Positions 45,002-55,692 of a stretch of DNA of 64,000 nt are shown in pieces. The stretch comes from Desulfocarbo indianensis. Lineage in GTDB: Bacteria; Desulfobacterota; Desulfarculia; Desulfarculales; Desulfarculaceae. The stretch covers positions 353,365 through 417,364 of the forward strand of contig LBMP01000001.1 of NCBI GenBank assembly GCA_001184205.1, in the 5' to 3' direction. Under the pieces are notes generated by a model. That model was given only the letters and a program-made list of their open reading frames with translations. It did not search any database and was not told where the DNA came from. Positions within the stretch are counted from its first letter, which is position 1; the number at the start of each line of letters is the position of its first letter. The position numbers and the translations under genes are program-made.

Positions 45002-45424
45002 ATGAACAAGAAGATCACCAGCATTGCCGCCGTGTCGCTGGCCGTGGTCCTGGCCTTGGGCGTCTTGGGCTGCGGCGGGGCCAACGTGCCCGAGCCCTCG
45101 CGCTCGGGCTATCAGGGCGGCGCGGTGGGCGCGGCGGTGGGCGCCACGGCCGGCGCTCTTTTGGACGATGACAACCGCTGGCGCGGCGGCGTGATCGGCG
45201 GCGCCTTGGGCGCGGTCCTGGGCGGGGCCATGGGCGAGATATCCAATCGGGCCGCCCAGCAGGCGGCTTATCAGCAGCAGCCCGTGGTCTATACCAACCA
45301 GACCGGTAATCAGCGGGTGGAGGCCTATCCCGTGCAACGGCGGGGCAATTGCCGTATCGTGAAGGAAAAGTTCTTTGAGCACGGCCAACTCGTGCGCGAA
45401 ACCGAGCGCGAGGTTTGCGACTAG
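45002..45424 (+). CDS. Glycine-zipper lipoprotein
   Basis: This is a 140-residue lipoprotein. Its signal sequence ends in LGVLGCGG, with the lipobox Cys at about residue 24. Two Gly/Ala-rich helices (GGAVGAAVGATAGALL and GGVIGGALGAVLGGAMGE) form the glycine-zipper pattern of outer-membrane-associated small proteins. The C-terminal domain has two Cys (GNCRIV, EVCD) that could form a disulfide. It has a strong AAAGGAGG site. It follows the Spy-like gene by about 80 bp, so it may belong to the same envelope-stress unit. Confidence 0.8.
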   Translation: MNKKITSIAAVSLAVVLALGVLGCGGANVPEPSRSGYQGGAVGAAVGATAGALLDDDNRWRGGVIGGALGAVLGGAMGEISNRAAQQAAYQQQPVVYTNQTGNQRVEAYPVQRRGNCRIVKEKFFEHGQLVRETEREVCD

Positions 45425-45481
45425 GCCGTCGTCTGCCGACCACACGACCTCTTACGAGGGTGAGAGGAGAAGGAGATAGCC

Positions 45482-45727
45482 ATGACCTGTTTTAAAACCA
45501 CGGTGGCGGCCCTGGCCGTGGCGGGCATCCTGGCCACCAGCGGCCTGATCTACGCCGGCACGCCGGAGGAATTCGACAAATGCGATAAAAACAAGGACGG
45601 CAAGCTGACCTTCGAGGAATTCAAGGCCTGCTATCCGGACAAGACCAAGGCCAAGGAAGCCTTTGATTGGTATGACCGCAACAAGGACGGCGTGATCACC
45701 AAGGACGAATACACCGCGGGCATGTAA
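45482..45727 (+). CDS. Small exported EF-hand protein
   Basis: This 81-residue protein has a signal peptide (about 1-25, ending IYAG) and two canonical EF-hand loops, DKNKDGKLTFEEF and DRNKDGVITKDEY, with all acidic calcium ligands in place. Two Cys (KCDKN, KACYP) may form a disulfide. It is likely a periplasmic calcium-binding or calcium-buffering protein. It starts behind GGAGAAGGAG, 57 bp after the lipoprotein gene, probably cotranscribed. Confidence 0.88.
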   Translation: MTCFKTTVAALAVAGILATSGLIYAGTPEEFDKCDKNKDGKLTFEEFKACYPDKTKAKEAFDWYDRNKDGVITKDEYTAGM

Positions 45728-45773
45728 CGGGCGCTCGTTTATAAGCCGGCCCGCCCCCACGCCGCGCCGCATG

Positions 45774-45806
45774 AAAAAGCGGGGCGGGGAAATTACCCCG
45801 CCCCGC
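45774..45806 (-). terminator. Intrinsic terminator for the TraT-like gene
   Basis: An 11-bp perfect GC stem (GCGGGGCGGGG / CCCCGCCCCGC) with a 6-base loop is followed on the minus strand by five T residues. It may also stop plus-strand transcripts from the EF-hand gene. Confidence 0.85.
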
Positions 45807-45836
45807 GGCAAAGCCCCGATATTTTCGGTGGAGCCG

Positions 45837-46574
45837 CTAGAACACTCCGCCGATGGCGTTTATCAGCCCCTGCTCCAAATGGGGCAGCGCCTCCTGGAAT
45901 TCCAGGTTGGTCTTGCGCGCCGAGGAAATGATGCGGGTCTGATATTTCTTGGTGTTCACCGTGTTGGCCGAGGTCTGGGTGGTGGTGGAGGAGCTGCCGG
46001 ACTTGAGAGTGCTTTGATACTGCTGGCTCACCGCCTCCGGCACCTTCTCGGCGATCTGGATGTCGGTGATCATGGAATACCACACCACCTTGACCGCCGA
46101 GCCGCTGATGGCCTCTATGGCGCCGACGGCAAGGCCGCCGATGGCCGCGCCTTCCACCGCCCGGTCGCCGCCCAGGAGCGCGCCCACGCCGGCGCCCATG
46201 ACCACGCCGCCAACCCCCGCCATTTCGGAATTTTCCAGGGCGGATTTATCGGTGCGTCCCACCTGCAGCACATTGGCCTGGAGAACGTAATGGGCCTGGG
46301 ACGGGTCGTTGGTTATGGCGTAGCCCCTGGCCATGATGGCGCTTCTGATCTGCGATTCGATGTTGAGTTGCTTGTCCGTGGTGTTGCGGATCTGGACGAA
46401 AACGGTCCTCAAAGCTGGAGACACCGGCTCCAGGAAAATGGTGTCGGTCATCTTGGTTTGCACGTCCAAATCACCATAACGAATGGCAGTGGTGGTGGCT
46501 GCGCAACCGGCCAAAAGCAGACCCAGGCCGACGACGACCAGCACTAGCGCCACACTGGAGCGGGGTTTTCGCAT
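45837..46574 (-). CDS. TraT-like outer-membrane lipoprotein
   Basis: This 245-residue protein resembles the TraT complement-resistance/surface-exclusion family. A lipoprotein signal (LGLLLAGCAATTT, lipobox Cys at about 24) is followed by DVQTKMTDTIFLEP, VFVQIRNTTDKQLN, and a Gly/Ala hydrophobic centre (GVGGVVMGAGVGALLGG) typical of the family's membrane hairpin. The N-terminal TTG at 46580 is ignored because AGGAGG is correctly spaced to the ATG at 46574. There are no conjugation genes nearby, so it is probably a chromosomal relative of unknown role. Confidence 0.88.
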   Translation of the reverse strand: MRKPRSSVALVLVVVGLGLLLAGCAATTTAIRYGDLDVQTKMTDTIFLEPVSPALRTVFVQIRNTTDKQLNIESQIRSAIMARGYAITNDPSQAHYVLQANVLQVGRTDKSALENSEMAGVGGVVMGAGVGALLGGDRAVEGAAIGGLAVGAIEAISGSAVKVVWYSMITDIQIAEKVPEAVSQQYQSTLKSGSSSTTTQTSANTVNTKKYQTRIISSARKTNLEFQEALPHLEQGLINAIGGVF

Positions 46575-46742
46575 TAGCAAAGCCTCCTAGCTTGGTTTGC
46601 GGCAACGGGACGGACGCATACGAATTAGGATTATAGCTTTTCGCGGCGGAGAGGGCAACGCTCAGGCGCTTAAGCGGGAAGGGCCAAGGGTCCGGCCGCC
46701 GCCCACGGCGGCGGCCTTGCCGCCTGGCCGCATCAGGCTGGC

Positions 46743-47033
46743 TCATTCGTGGATGATGGGGCCGCCCATTTCATTGAACTTGAAGTTATAAAACACGTTG
46801 TGCCCGTTGTAGTCCAGCACCCTGAGGTCGTCCTGCTGCTTCACGTCGCCCAGCACCACGTCGAATTGCTTGCCGTACTTCTGGCGCACCAGTTCGCTGT
46901 CCAGCTCGTAAGCCAGGAACTTGCGGATGCCCTTGGCCTCCAGCTTGTGGATAAAGGCGGGATCGTCAAAGGCGCTGTAGCTGGTCAGGATGAGGATGGG
47001 CCCGGTACCGGTGAAAATGATGCCGGCCTTCAT
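46743..47033 (-). CDS. Small conserved-looking protein of unknown function
   Basis: This is a 96-residue soluble protein with a strong AAAAGGAGG site. It has a beta-strand start (MKAGIIFTGTGPILILTSYS), then DPAFIHKLEAKGIRKFLAYE, and ends VFYNFKFNEMGGPIIHE. There is no signal peptide, Cys motif or DNA-binding motif. I do not recognise a characterised family. It lies between the TraT-like gene and the acetyl-CoA hydrolase fusion on the same strand. Confidence 0.7.
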   Translation of the reverse strand: MKAGIIFTGTGPILILTSYSAFDDPAFIHKLEAKGIRKFLAYELDSELVRQKYGKQFDVVLGDVKQQDDLRVLDYNGHNVFYNFKFNEMGGPIIHE

Positions 47034-47142
47034 GGCGCACCTCCTTTTATAGGATTGTCCGCCCCCCTATCTTCAGGATGAACGCAGCGGGCGCGCCAAG
47101 TCAATCGCCGCTTGGGGCTTGCCCGGCTTGGGGCGGGGGAGG

Positions 47143-49005
47143 TCAGGCCTCGCCGCTATCGAAGCGGTGCTCCACCCGCCACACGCCCGGCTCTATCACC
47201 TGCTTGGTGTAAGGCCCCAATTTGCCGAAAACGCTCAGCATGGCCTTGTTGGAGCCGAAGCTGACCGCCCAGAATCCCTTCACGCCCCTGGCCTTGGCAT
47301 AGGCGGTGAGATGGTCCTGCAGGATGGTGCCCAGGCCCTGCCCCTGGTAATGATCATGGATCGTGTAGGCCACCTCGGCCAGATCGTCATCCTTGTCGCG
47401 CACATAGCGGCCCAGGCCCACGATGGTTTCCTTGCCGATGAGCCCGGTGGTGGCCAAGATGGCCATGTCGTGCTCATAGTCGATATTGACCAGGCCCTGG
47501 GCCGTGACGTGGGGCAGGGCCCGCACCGGGCGGAAATAGCGATTGTACACCGTCTCCTCGGAATGGGAGTAGAAGAACTCCTGCAAGGCCACCTCGTCGG
47601 TGGGCTTGATGGGCCGCACGGTAATGGGGGTGCCGTCCCGCATCTGGGTGGGGGCCTCCACCTCCTCGGGATAAAGGTTCTGCTCGGCGTGCAGGAGTAT
47701 CTGGTCCGGGTAGACGTAGGCGTGCTCCTTGGCGCTGGCCAGAAGCTCGTCCCGGAACTTGGGGTGGGCGATGTTGATCAGGGCCATGGCCCTTTCGCGC
47801 ATGGTGCGGCCGTGCAGATAGGCTATGCCGTACTCGGTGACCACGTAATAAACGTCCCCCCTGGTGGCCACCACCCCGGCCCCCTGGCTCAGCCGCGAGA
47901 CGATGCGGGTCTTCTGCCCGTCGCGGGTGGTGGAGGGCAGCACGATCACCGGCCGGCCCCCCAGGCTCATGGCGGCTCCCCGCATGAAATCCAGCCTGCC
48001 CCCGATGCCCGAATAAAGCTGATAGCCCATGGATTCGGAGGAGACCTGGCCGGTGATGTCCACCTCCAGGGCGCTGCCGATGCTGACCATGCGCTCGTTC
48101 CTGGCGATCTCCAGGGGGTTGTAAACCTGGCCGCTGGGCAAAAAGAGAAAGCTGGGATTCAGGTCCACGTAATCGTATATGCGGCGGCTGCCGATGCAAA
48201 AGGAGCAGACCACCCGGCCGGGCAGATTGGTTTTCTGGGAGCCGGTGACCACCCCCGCCTCGATGAGGTCCATCACCGCGTCGCTCACCACCTCGGTGTG
48301 CATGCCCAGGTTGCGCTTGTTGAAAAGATTGCTCAAAACCAGGTGGGGAATCTGGCCGTAGCCTATGTGCAGGCAATCGCCGTCCTCGATGAGCCTGGCC
48401 GCGTTCTCGGCTATGCGCTGGCCCACCGGGTCGGGCTCGGGCCAGGTGAACTCGATGAGCTCCTCGTTCTCCTCCACGAAGGCGTCGATGGCGCTCACCG
48501 GCAGGTAGCTGTTGCCCATGGTGCGCGGCATGCGCTCGTTCACCTGGGCTATGACGCGGCGGGCGTTTTCCGCGGCCGAGCGGGTCACGTCCACCCCGAT
48601 GCCCAGGGAGACGAAGCCGTGCTGGTCGGGCGGGCTCACCTGGATCAGGGCCACGTCCAGGGGCACCTGGCCCGAGGCGAACAGGCCCGGTATGTCGTGC
48701 ATGAACACCGGGGTGTAATCCGCCCGCCCCTGGTTCAGCGCCTCCCTGGTGCTGGGCCCCACGAAAAAGGCGTTGTGGCGGAAGCGCTTGTCAAAGCGCT
48801 GCTGGGTGTAGGCGGCTTCGCCCAGGGTCACGAAGTGGAGTATCTCCACGTCGTGCAAATCGTCGGCCCGGTCCAGAAGCGCCTTGACCAGGGCCCTGGG
48901 CTCGGCGCAGGCCGACCCCACGAAAACCCTTTGCCCCCTTCTCACGGCTTTCAGCGCCTTGCGGGCGCTCACCCGCCGCCGCTCGTAGATATCCCGCCAA
49001 GCCAC
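47143..49005 (-). CDS. Acetyl-CoA hydrolase/transferase fused to a GNAT acetyltransferase domain
   Basis: This is a 620-residue two-domain protein. Residues 1 to about 430 are a class I CoA-transferase/acetyl-CoA hydrolase: the conserved Glu lies in NLGMHTEVVSDAVMDLIEAG, with SALEVDITGQVSSES, GGRLDFMRGAAMSLGGRP and the late VVTEYGIAYLHGRTMRERA. Residues from about 455 form a GNAT fold (ITVRPIKPTDEVALQEFF), with the acetyl-CoA loop in HDHYQGQGLGTILQDHL. The fusion suggests either self-regulation by acetylation or use of acetyl-CoA bound by the partner domain. GTG at 49005 has an AGGGG site; the frame extends to 49068. Confidence 0.9.
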   Translation of the reverse strand: MAWRDIYERRRVSARKALKAVRRGQRVFVGSACAEPRALVKALLDRADDLHDVEILHFVTLGEAAYTQQRFDKRFRHNAFFVGPSTREALNQGRADYTPVFMHDIPGLFASGQVPLDVALIQVSPPDQHGFVSLGIGVDVTRSAAENARRVIAQVNERMPRTMGNSYLPVSAIDAFVEENEELIEFTWPEPDPVGQRIAENAARLIEDGDCLHIGYGQIPHLVLSNLFNKRNLGMHTEVVSDAVMDLIEAGVVTGSQKTNLPGRVVCSFCIGSRRIYDYVDLNPSFLFLPSGQVYNPLEIARNERMVSIGSALEVDITGQVSSESMGYQLYSGIGGRLDFMRGAAMSLGGRPVIVLPSTTRDGQKTRIVSRLSQGAGVVATRGDVYYVVTEYGIAYLHGRTMRERAMALINIAHPKFRDELLASAKEHAYVYPDQILLHAEQNLYPEEVEAPTQMRDGTPITVRPIKPTDEVALQEFFYSHSEETVYNRYFRPVRALPHVTAQGLVNIDYEHDMAILATTGLIGKETIVGLGRYVRDKDDDLAEVAYTIHDHYQGQGLGTILQDHLTAYAKARGVKGFWAVSFGSNKAMLSVFGKLGPYTKQVIEPGVWRVEHRFDSGEA

Positions 49006-49160
49006 AGCGTCCCCTCCCCTCAAGAAATGCGCGCCACGCCGAATCCTAACACGGGGACGCCCCCCCAACCAAGCCGCGCTGGCCGGTTGCCCCGCGCCCC
49101 CGGTTGGAGGTATATAAGGGGGCGACCTTGGCTTCTACAGCCGGCCCTGGAGAATTAACC

Positions 49161-49730
49161 ATGAACCACCTGCCCAAAAACCTGCCGGAACTGCCGTCCC
49201 TGGAGGGAGCCCTGCCGCCCCAGGCCGGCGAGCTGTTCCGTTTGCATCGCTTGTGCCTGCATTCCTACGGCCTGATGTGCCGCGACGTGGCGGCCCAGGC
49301 CCAGGCCCTGGCCGCGGCGGCCGGCAAGTCGCTGCGCAAAAAACACCGCCAGGAGCTGGCCGCCGTGCTCAAGGACGAATTGCCGGTGCTCATCGCCTTG
49401 CACGCCCTGGACCGCCTGGCCGCCGAGTCGAGACTTTCCTGCCAGGGCCTGGGCGATCTGATCCGGGGGCTTTTATTGCCTCTCTTCGCCATGAGCTACC
49501 AGCATCTCTATGATCAGCCCGCCGACCCCCTCAAGCACGTGCTGGCCCGCATAGATTGGTATCTGGACGGGGAAAAAGGCGGCCCCCTGGAGGCCTTCAG
49601 CCATTTCCTGGCCACGGCCTGGGGGGAAAAGCTTTCGGATCACGGCCCCTTGCTGCGCCATCTCCAGGAAAGCCTGCTGCCGGAGATGGACCGCCGCCTG
49701 GAACTGGCCTTCCGCTACGAGTTCGGCTAG
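49161..49730 (+). CDS. Uncharacterised helical protein
   Basis: This 189-residue, predominantly alpha-helical soluble protein starts at the ATG behind GGAG. It is rich in Leu, Ala and His (LFRLHRLCLHSYGLMCRDVA, ELPVLIALHALDRLA, LLPLFAMSYQHLYDQPADPL). There are no membrane helices or nucleotide-binding motifs, and I recognise no family. It precedes clpB by 200 bp on the same strand but is separated from it by a candidate promoter. Confidence 0.65.
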   Translation: MNHLPKNLPELPSLEGALPPQAGELFRLHRLCLHSYGLMCRDVAAQAQALAAAAGKSLRKKHRQELAAVLKDELPVLIALHALDRLAAESRLSCQGLGDLIRGLLLPLFAMSYQHLYDQPADPLKHVLARIDWYLDGEKGGPLEAFSHFLATAWGEKLSDHGPLLRHLQESLLPEMDRRLELAFRYEFG

Positions 49731-49853
49731 CCGTCCGCCCCTGCCTGGGGCGGCGGACCGGCCCGGAGAGCGCCTCCGCGGGCATAGGGGGGCCTTGCCG
49801 GACGGGCTGGGCCAATCCCGCAACCCCAATGGGTCTTTTTTGTCTCCTCCGCA

Positions 49854-49881
49854 TTGACTTCGTTTAAGCCCTGCTTACATT
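49854..49881 (+). promoter_or_regulatory. Candidate promoter of clpB
   Basis: TTGACT at 49854-49859 and TACATT at 49876-49881 are separated by 16 bp, 50 bp before the clpB start. It matches a vegetative promoter moderately. No clear sigma32 or CIRCE operator is visible. Confidence 0.4.
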
Positions 49882-49930
49882 TCATACTGTGAACCGAAAA
49901 TTACACTTCCTAAAAAGGCGGTAGGTAAAT

Positions 49931-52519
<2,589 letters not shown>

Positions 52520-52540
52520 TTGCCGCCGACTAAAACCAGG

Positions 52541-52570
52541 GGGGAGCTTCCCGTATAAGGGAGGCTCCCC
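52541..52570 (+). terminator. Hairpin after clpB
   Basis: GGGGAGC/GCTCCCC stem with an inner TCCC/GGGA pairing and a short loop, followed by TTGGGCGTTTT. It is probably a weak terminator between clpB and the permease gene. Confidence 0.65.
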
Positions 52571-52598
52571 TTGGGCGTTTTCTCCCGTATAATGAGCC

Positions 52599-53915
52599 AT
52601 GCCGCGATCGCCCGAAGAACTGCGCATACGCTACGCCCTGGATGAGTGGCCCCCGCCGGCGGCCATGTCGGTCATCGGCCTGCAATGGCTGGTGGTGCTG
52701 GTGCCGGGGCTTTTGGTGATGGGCGAGGTGGTCTCCTCGGCCCAGGGCCTCTCCGCGCCGGACAAGGTGGTCTTTTTGCAGCGCCTGCTTCTGGTGTGCG
52801 GCCTGGCCCAGTTCGTCCAGGTGCTGGCCGGCCACCGCCTGCCCGGCCTGGTGGGCCCCTCGGCGGCGCTCATGGTGGGCATCATCTCCACCACGGCCGA
52901 CAGCCTGGATTCGGTCTACGGCGCGGTGGCGGTGGGCGGCGGGCTGTGCGCCCTCCTGGGCTTCAGCGGCCTGGCCGCCAGGCTGCGCCGGCTCTACACC
53001 CCGCCGGTTTTGGCCAGCACCCTGATGCTCATCGCCATGACCCTGGCCCCCACCATGCGCGACCTCATGTTCTCCTCCCGGACCCTGGGCGGCGGCGGCG
53101 CCTCCTTCGGCTTCGCCATGGGCCTCATCATGCTCATGCTTTGGGCCCAGAATTTCTTCAGGGGTCTCTTGTCCTCCTCGGTGCTGCTCTTGGGCATGGC
53201 CCTCGGCGCGGCGCTTTTCCATTTCCTGGGCCTGGCCGCCGCGCCGGCGCCCGCCGTGGAGCTCGGCGCCCTGGGGCCGCCCAGCCTGTGGCCCCGCTCC
53301 CTGGAGCTGCAAGGCGGGGTGATAGTCTCCTTCGTGCTGTGCTACCTGGCGGTGATCAGCAACGAGCTGGCCACGGTGGAGGCGGTGGGCGACATCATCC
53401 AGAGCCCCCAGATGGGCCGCCGCCAGAGCCGGGCGGTGGCGGTGACCGGGGTCTTCGGGGTGCTGGCCGGTCTGTGGGGCGTGCCCGGCCCGGTCACCTA
53501 TTCGGTGAGCCCCGGCGTGCTGGTCTCCACTAAAAGCGCCTCCCGCTGGACCCTGCTGCCGGCGGCCGGCGCGGTGCTGGCCCTGGCCCTGTGGCCCCAG
53601 GCCCTGAGCGCCTTTTACCTGGTGCCGCCGCCGGTGGTGGGAGCGGTGCTGTTTTTCCTCATGGCCAACACGGTCTACGCCGCGCTGCGGCTCATGGTGG
53701 GCGGAGAGGGCGGCGGGGGCGGCGTCAGCTGGAGCGGCGGCATCGTGGTGGGCGGGGCCATGACCGTGGGCCTGGTGGTGGCTTTCATGCCGCCGGAGGT
53801 GAAGGCCGCCCTGCCCCCCATGCTCAAGCCGCTGTTGGCCAACGGTTTCGTCATGGGCCTGGCCGTGGCCCTGCTCCTGGAGCACGTCCTTTTGCGCCAG
53901 CGGCCCACGCCTTAA
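52599..53915 (+). CDS. NCS2-family nucleobase (xanthine/uracil) permease
   Basis: This 438-residue inner-membrane transporter has about 12-14 helices. Features of the xanthine/uracil permease family are LQWLVVLVPGLLVMG near the start, the GLVGPSAALMVG helix (about residues 84-95), the acidic NELATVEAVGDII helix (about 252-264) where the substrate-contact Glu lies, and GVPGPVTYSVSPGVLVSTKS. The substrate (uracil, xanthine or other) is not resolved. pyrE, a pyrimidine gene, is the next gene on the strand but 210 bp away, so a functional link is only suggestive. Confidence 0.85.
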   Translation: MPRSPEELRIRYALDEWPPPAAMSVIGLQWLVVLVPGLLVMGEVVSSAQGLSAPDKVVFLQRLLLVCGLAQFVQVLAGHRLPGLVGPSAALMVGIISTTADSLDSVYGAVAVGGGLCALLGFSGLAARLRRLYTPPVLASTLMLIAMTLAPTMRDLMFSSRTLGGGGASFGFAMGLIMLMLWAQNFFRGLLSSSVLLLGMALGAALFHFLGLAAAPAPAVELGALGPPSLWPRSLELQGGVIVSFVLCYLAVISNELATVEAVGDIIQSPQMGRRQSRAVAVTGVFGVLAGLWGVPGPVTYSVSPGVLVSTKSASRWTLLPAAGAVLALALWPQALSAFYLVPPPVVGAVLFFLMANTVYAALRLMVGGEGGGGGVSWSGGIVVGGAMTVGLVVAFMPPEVKAALPPMLKPLLANGFVMGLAVALLLEHVLLRQRPTP

Positions 53916-54126
53916 TCCGCCAGCCTCGGAAAGCCTTGCAGCCAGGGCGGAAAAGCCGCCCGGCCCCGCCGCCGGGGCGGTCGGCCTTTACCGGCGCTTA
54001 GGCCTGAATCCTGGCGGGGTATTCCGCCGGCCTTGAGTTGCGGGAGGCTCTCTGCTATAGAGAGGGGGCGGCGCTTGGGAAATATGGCGCAATGCCTGCC
54101 GGCGGCACATGAAAAAGGAGCTTGCC

Positions 54127-54888
54127 ATGCGTGAGTATCAGCAGCGATTGGCGCGGCTGTTGGCCGAAAGCCAGGCCCTGTTCTTTCAAGACGGCCTGCG
54201 CCTCAAGGATGGCCGGCCCTCGCCCTATTTCGTGAACCTGGGCGTTTTCCGCACCGGCCGCCTGGCCCAGGAGCTGGGACACTGTTTCGCCGATTGGATC
54301 ATGGATGAGGGCTTCTCGGACCAGGTGGACGTGCTGGTGGGCCCCTCCTACAAGGGCTCGGCCATCGCCCAGGCCGCGGCCATCTCCCTCTGGCAGGAGC
54401 ACGGGGTGGACGTGGCCTTTGATTACGACCGCAAGGAGGCCAAGACCTACGGCGAGGCCACGGGCCACGGCTATCTTTTCGTCACCGGCGCGGCCATCCA
54501 GGGCGGACGTTTCCTGATCATGGACGACGTGGGCACCTCCATGGCCACCAAGTTCGACCTGGTCAAAAAAATCGGCTGGCTGGAGCCCAGGGTGGAAAAG
54601 CCCCTGAAGATGCTGGGGGTGGTGCTGGCCGTGGACCGCGAGCAGACCCAGGCGGTCTACGACAAGGACGGCCGCGTGCGCGAGGGCCAGCGCGGGCCCG
54701 ACGCCCTGGCGGCTTTCAAGGAGGAGACCGGCCTGGAGGTGTGGTCGCTTTTGGGCATCCGCCAGACCGTGGAATATCTGCACGCCGAGGGCTTGGAAGT
54801 GCTGGTCAACGGCAGGCTCCGCTCCCTGGACGATGAACTCATGGAGCAGTTCAACGAGTATCTGGCCGTCTACGGCAGGGAGGCCTAG
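54127..54888 (+). CDS. pyrE: Orotate phosphoribosyltransferase
   Basis: This 253-residue type I phosphoribosyltransferase makes OMP from orotate and PRPP in pyrimidine synthesis. It has SPYFVNLGVFRTG near the start, LVGPSYKGSAIA (about residues 72-83), the catalytic flexible loop FDYDRKEAKTYGEATG (about 98-113) and the PRPP motif FLIMDDVGTSMAT (about 129-141). It is longer than the E. coli enzyme because of a C-terminal extension ending EQFNEYLAVYG. AAAAAGGAG fits the ATG at 54127; the in-frame ATG at 54109 overlaps that site. Confidence 0.93.
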   Translation: MREYQQRLARLLAESQALFFQDGLRLKDGRPSPYFVNLGVFRTGRLAQELGHCFADWIMDEGFSDQVDVLVGPSYKGSAIAQAAAISLWQEHGVDVAFDYDRKEAKTYGEATGHGYLFVTGAAIQGGRFLIMDDVGTSMATKFDLVKKIGWLEPRVEKPLKMLGVVLAVDREQTQAVYDKDGRVREGQRGPDALAAFKEETGLEVWSLLGIRQTVEYLHAEGLEVLVNGRLRSLDDELMEQFNEYLAVYGREA

Positions 54889-54893
54889 CCACC

Positions 54894-55244
54894 ATGAAGC
54901 GGGCGGTTGCCGCGCCGCTGTTGTCCATCCTGCTGCCCGGCCTGGGCCAGTTGGTCAACCGCCAGGCCGGCAAGGGCGCGGCCCTGGTGGCGGCCTCCGG
55001 GCTCATCGCCCTCCTGGGCGTGGGCCTGGCCTTGTACAAACTGAACAAGGCGGCCATGGCCCTTTTGGAACTGCCCGAAAAGGAGCGCAGCATCGAGGCG
55101 CTCTCCCGGGCCATGTGGCAGGAGGGCGTGGGCTATCTGGTGGTGTTGGGCTGCGTATTCCTGGCCATGCTGGTTTTTTCCATCTGGGACGCCTACCGGG
55201 TGGGCAAGCGCCTGGACCGGGAGGCGACGGCAAAAGAGGGTTAG
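54894..55244 (+). CDS. Small membrane protein, PGLGQ-type
   Basis: This 116-residue protein has an N-terminal LLPGLGQLVNRQAGKG motif like those of TM2/DUF5683-type membrane proteins, and two or three helices (AALVAASGLIALLGVGLALY and YLVVLGCVFLAMLVFSIWDAY). A charged loop links them. It begins 5 bp after pyrE and ends 2 bp before the next gene, so it is part of a pyrE operon. Function is unknown. Confidence 0.75.
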   Translation: MKRAVAAPLLSILLPGLGQLVNRQAGKGAALVAASGLIALLGVGLALYKLNKAAMALLELPEKERSIEALSRAMWQEGVGYLVVLGCVFLAMLVFSIWDAYRVGKRLDREATAKEG

Positions 55245-55246
55245 GC

Positions 55247-55582
55247 ATGCGTTCCTTGGTTTTCGATGAATTGCGGCGGGACGACCTGGAAAAGGTGCGC
55301 GCCCATTTGCAGGATATCCTGCCCCAGAGTTCGCTGCCCGACGTCTTCTGGCTGGAGCTGCCTCCGGACCTGCTCTCGCCCCTCCAGATCGAGCACAGCC
55401 AATCCTGCGGCCCCCATCGGGTGGCGGTGGTGATTGAAGAGGAATCCGTGCGCCTGGAATTTCTGGTGCGCGCCCAGGAGAGCCTGCGCTGCGCCTGCAC
55501 GGAGTACGCCTCCAAGGCCCAGCGCGAATTCTGCCTGGGCTTCATGGACCGGCTTTTGGAGGCCACCGGCATCAGGACCTGA
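55247..55582 (+). CDS. Uncharacterised 111-aa protein
   Basis: This small soluble protein begins MRSLVFDELRRDDLEKVRAH and ends FMDRLLEATGIRT. It has three Cys in the second half (SCGPH, RCACTEY) and a fourth in EFCLGF. I recognise no family. It sits directly behind the small membrane protein gene in the pyrE operon. Confidence 0.7.
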   Translation: MRSLVFDELRRDDLEKVRAHLQDILPQSSLPDVFWLELPPDLLSPLQIEHSQSCGPHRVAVVIEEESVRLEFLVRAQESLRCACTEYASKAQREFCLGFMDRLLEATGIRT

Positions 55583-55692
55583 GGCCCCGCCCCAGCCGGC
55601 GAAACATCCCCTTACGATCATCATCCACCCCGGCCCGCCGGGCTGGCGCGCCCGCGCCGGCGCGGCGCTTGGCCCAGGTAAGGATTTTCGCC

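Noticed and set aside
45837-46574. TraT-like gene as evidence for a conjugative element
   Set aside because: No transfer, relaxase or integrase genes nearby; TraT-like lipoproteins also occur in chromosomes.
47119-49158. 679-codon plus-strand frame opposite the acetyl-CoA hydrolase fusion
   Set aside because: His/Gly/Val-rich shadow translation; the opposite strand carries clear CoA-transferase and GNAT motifs.
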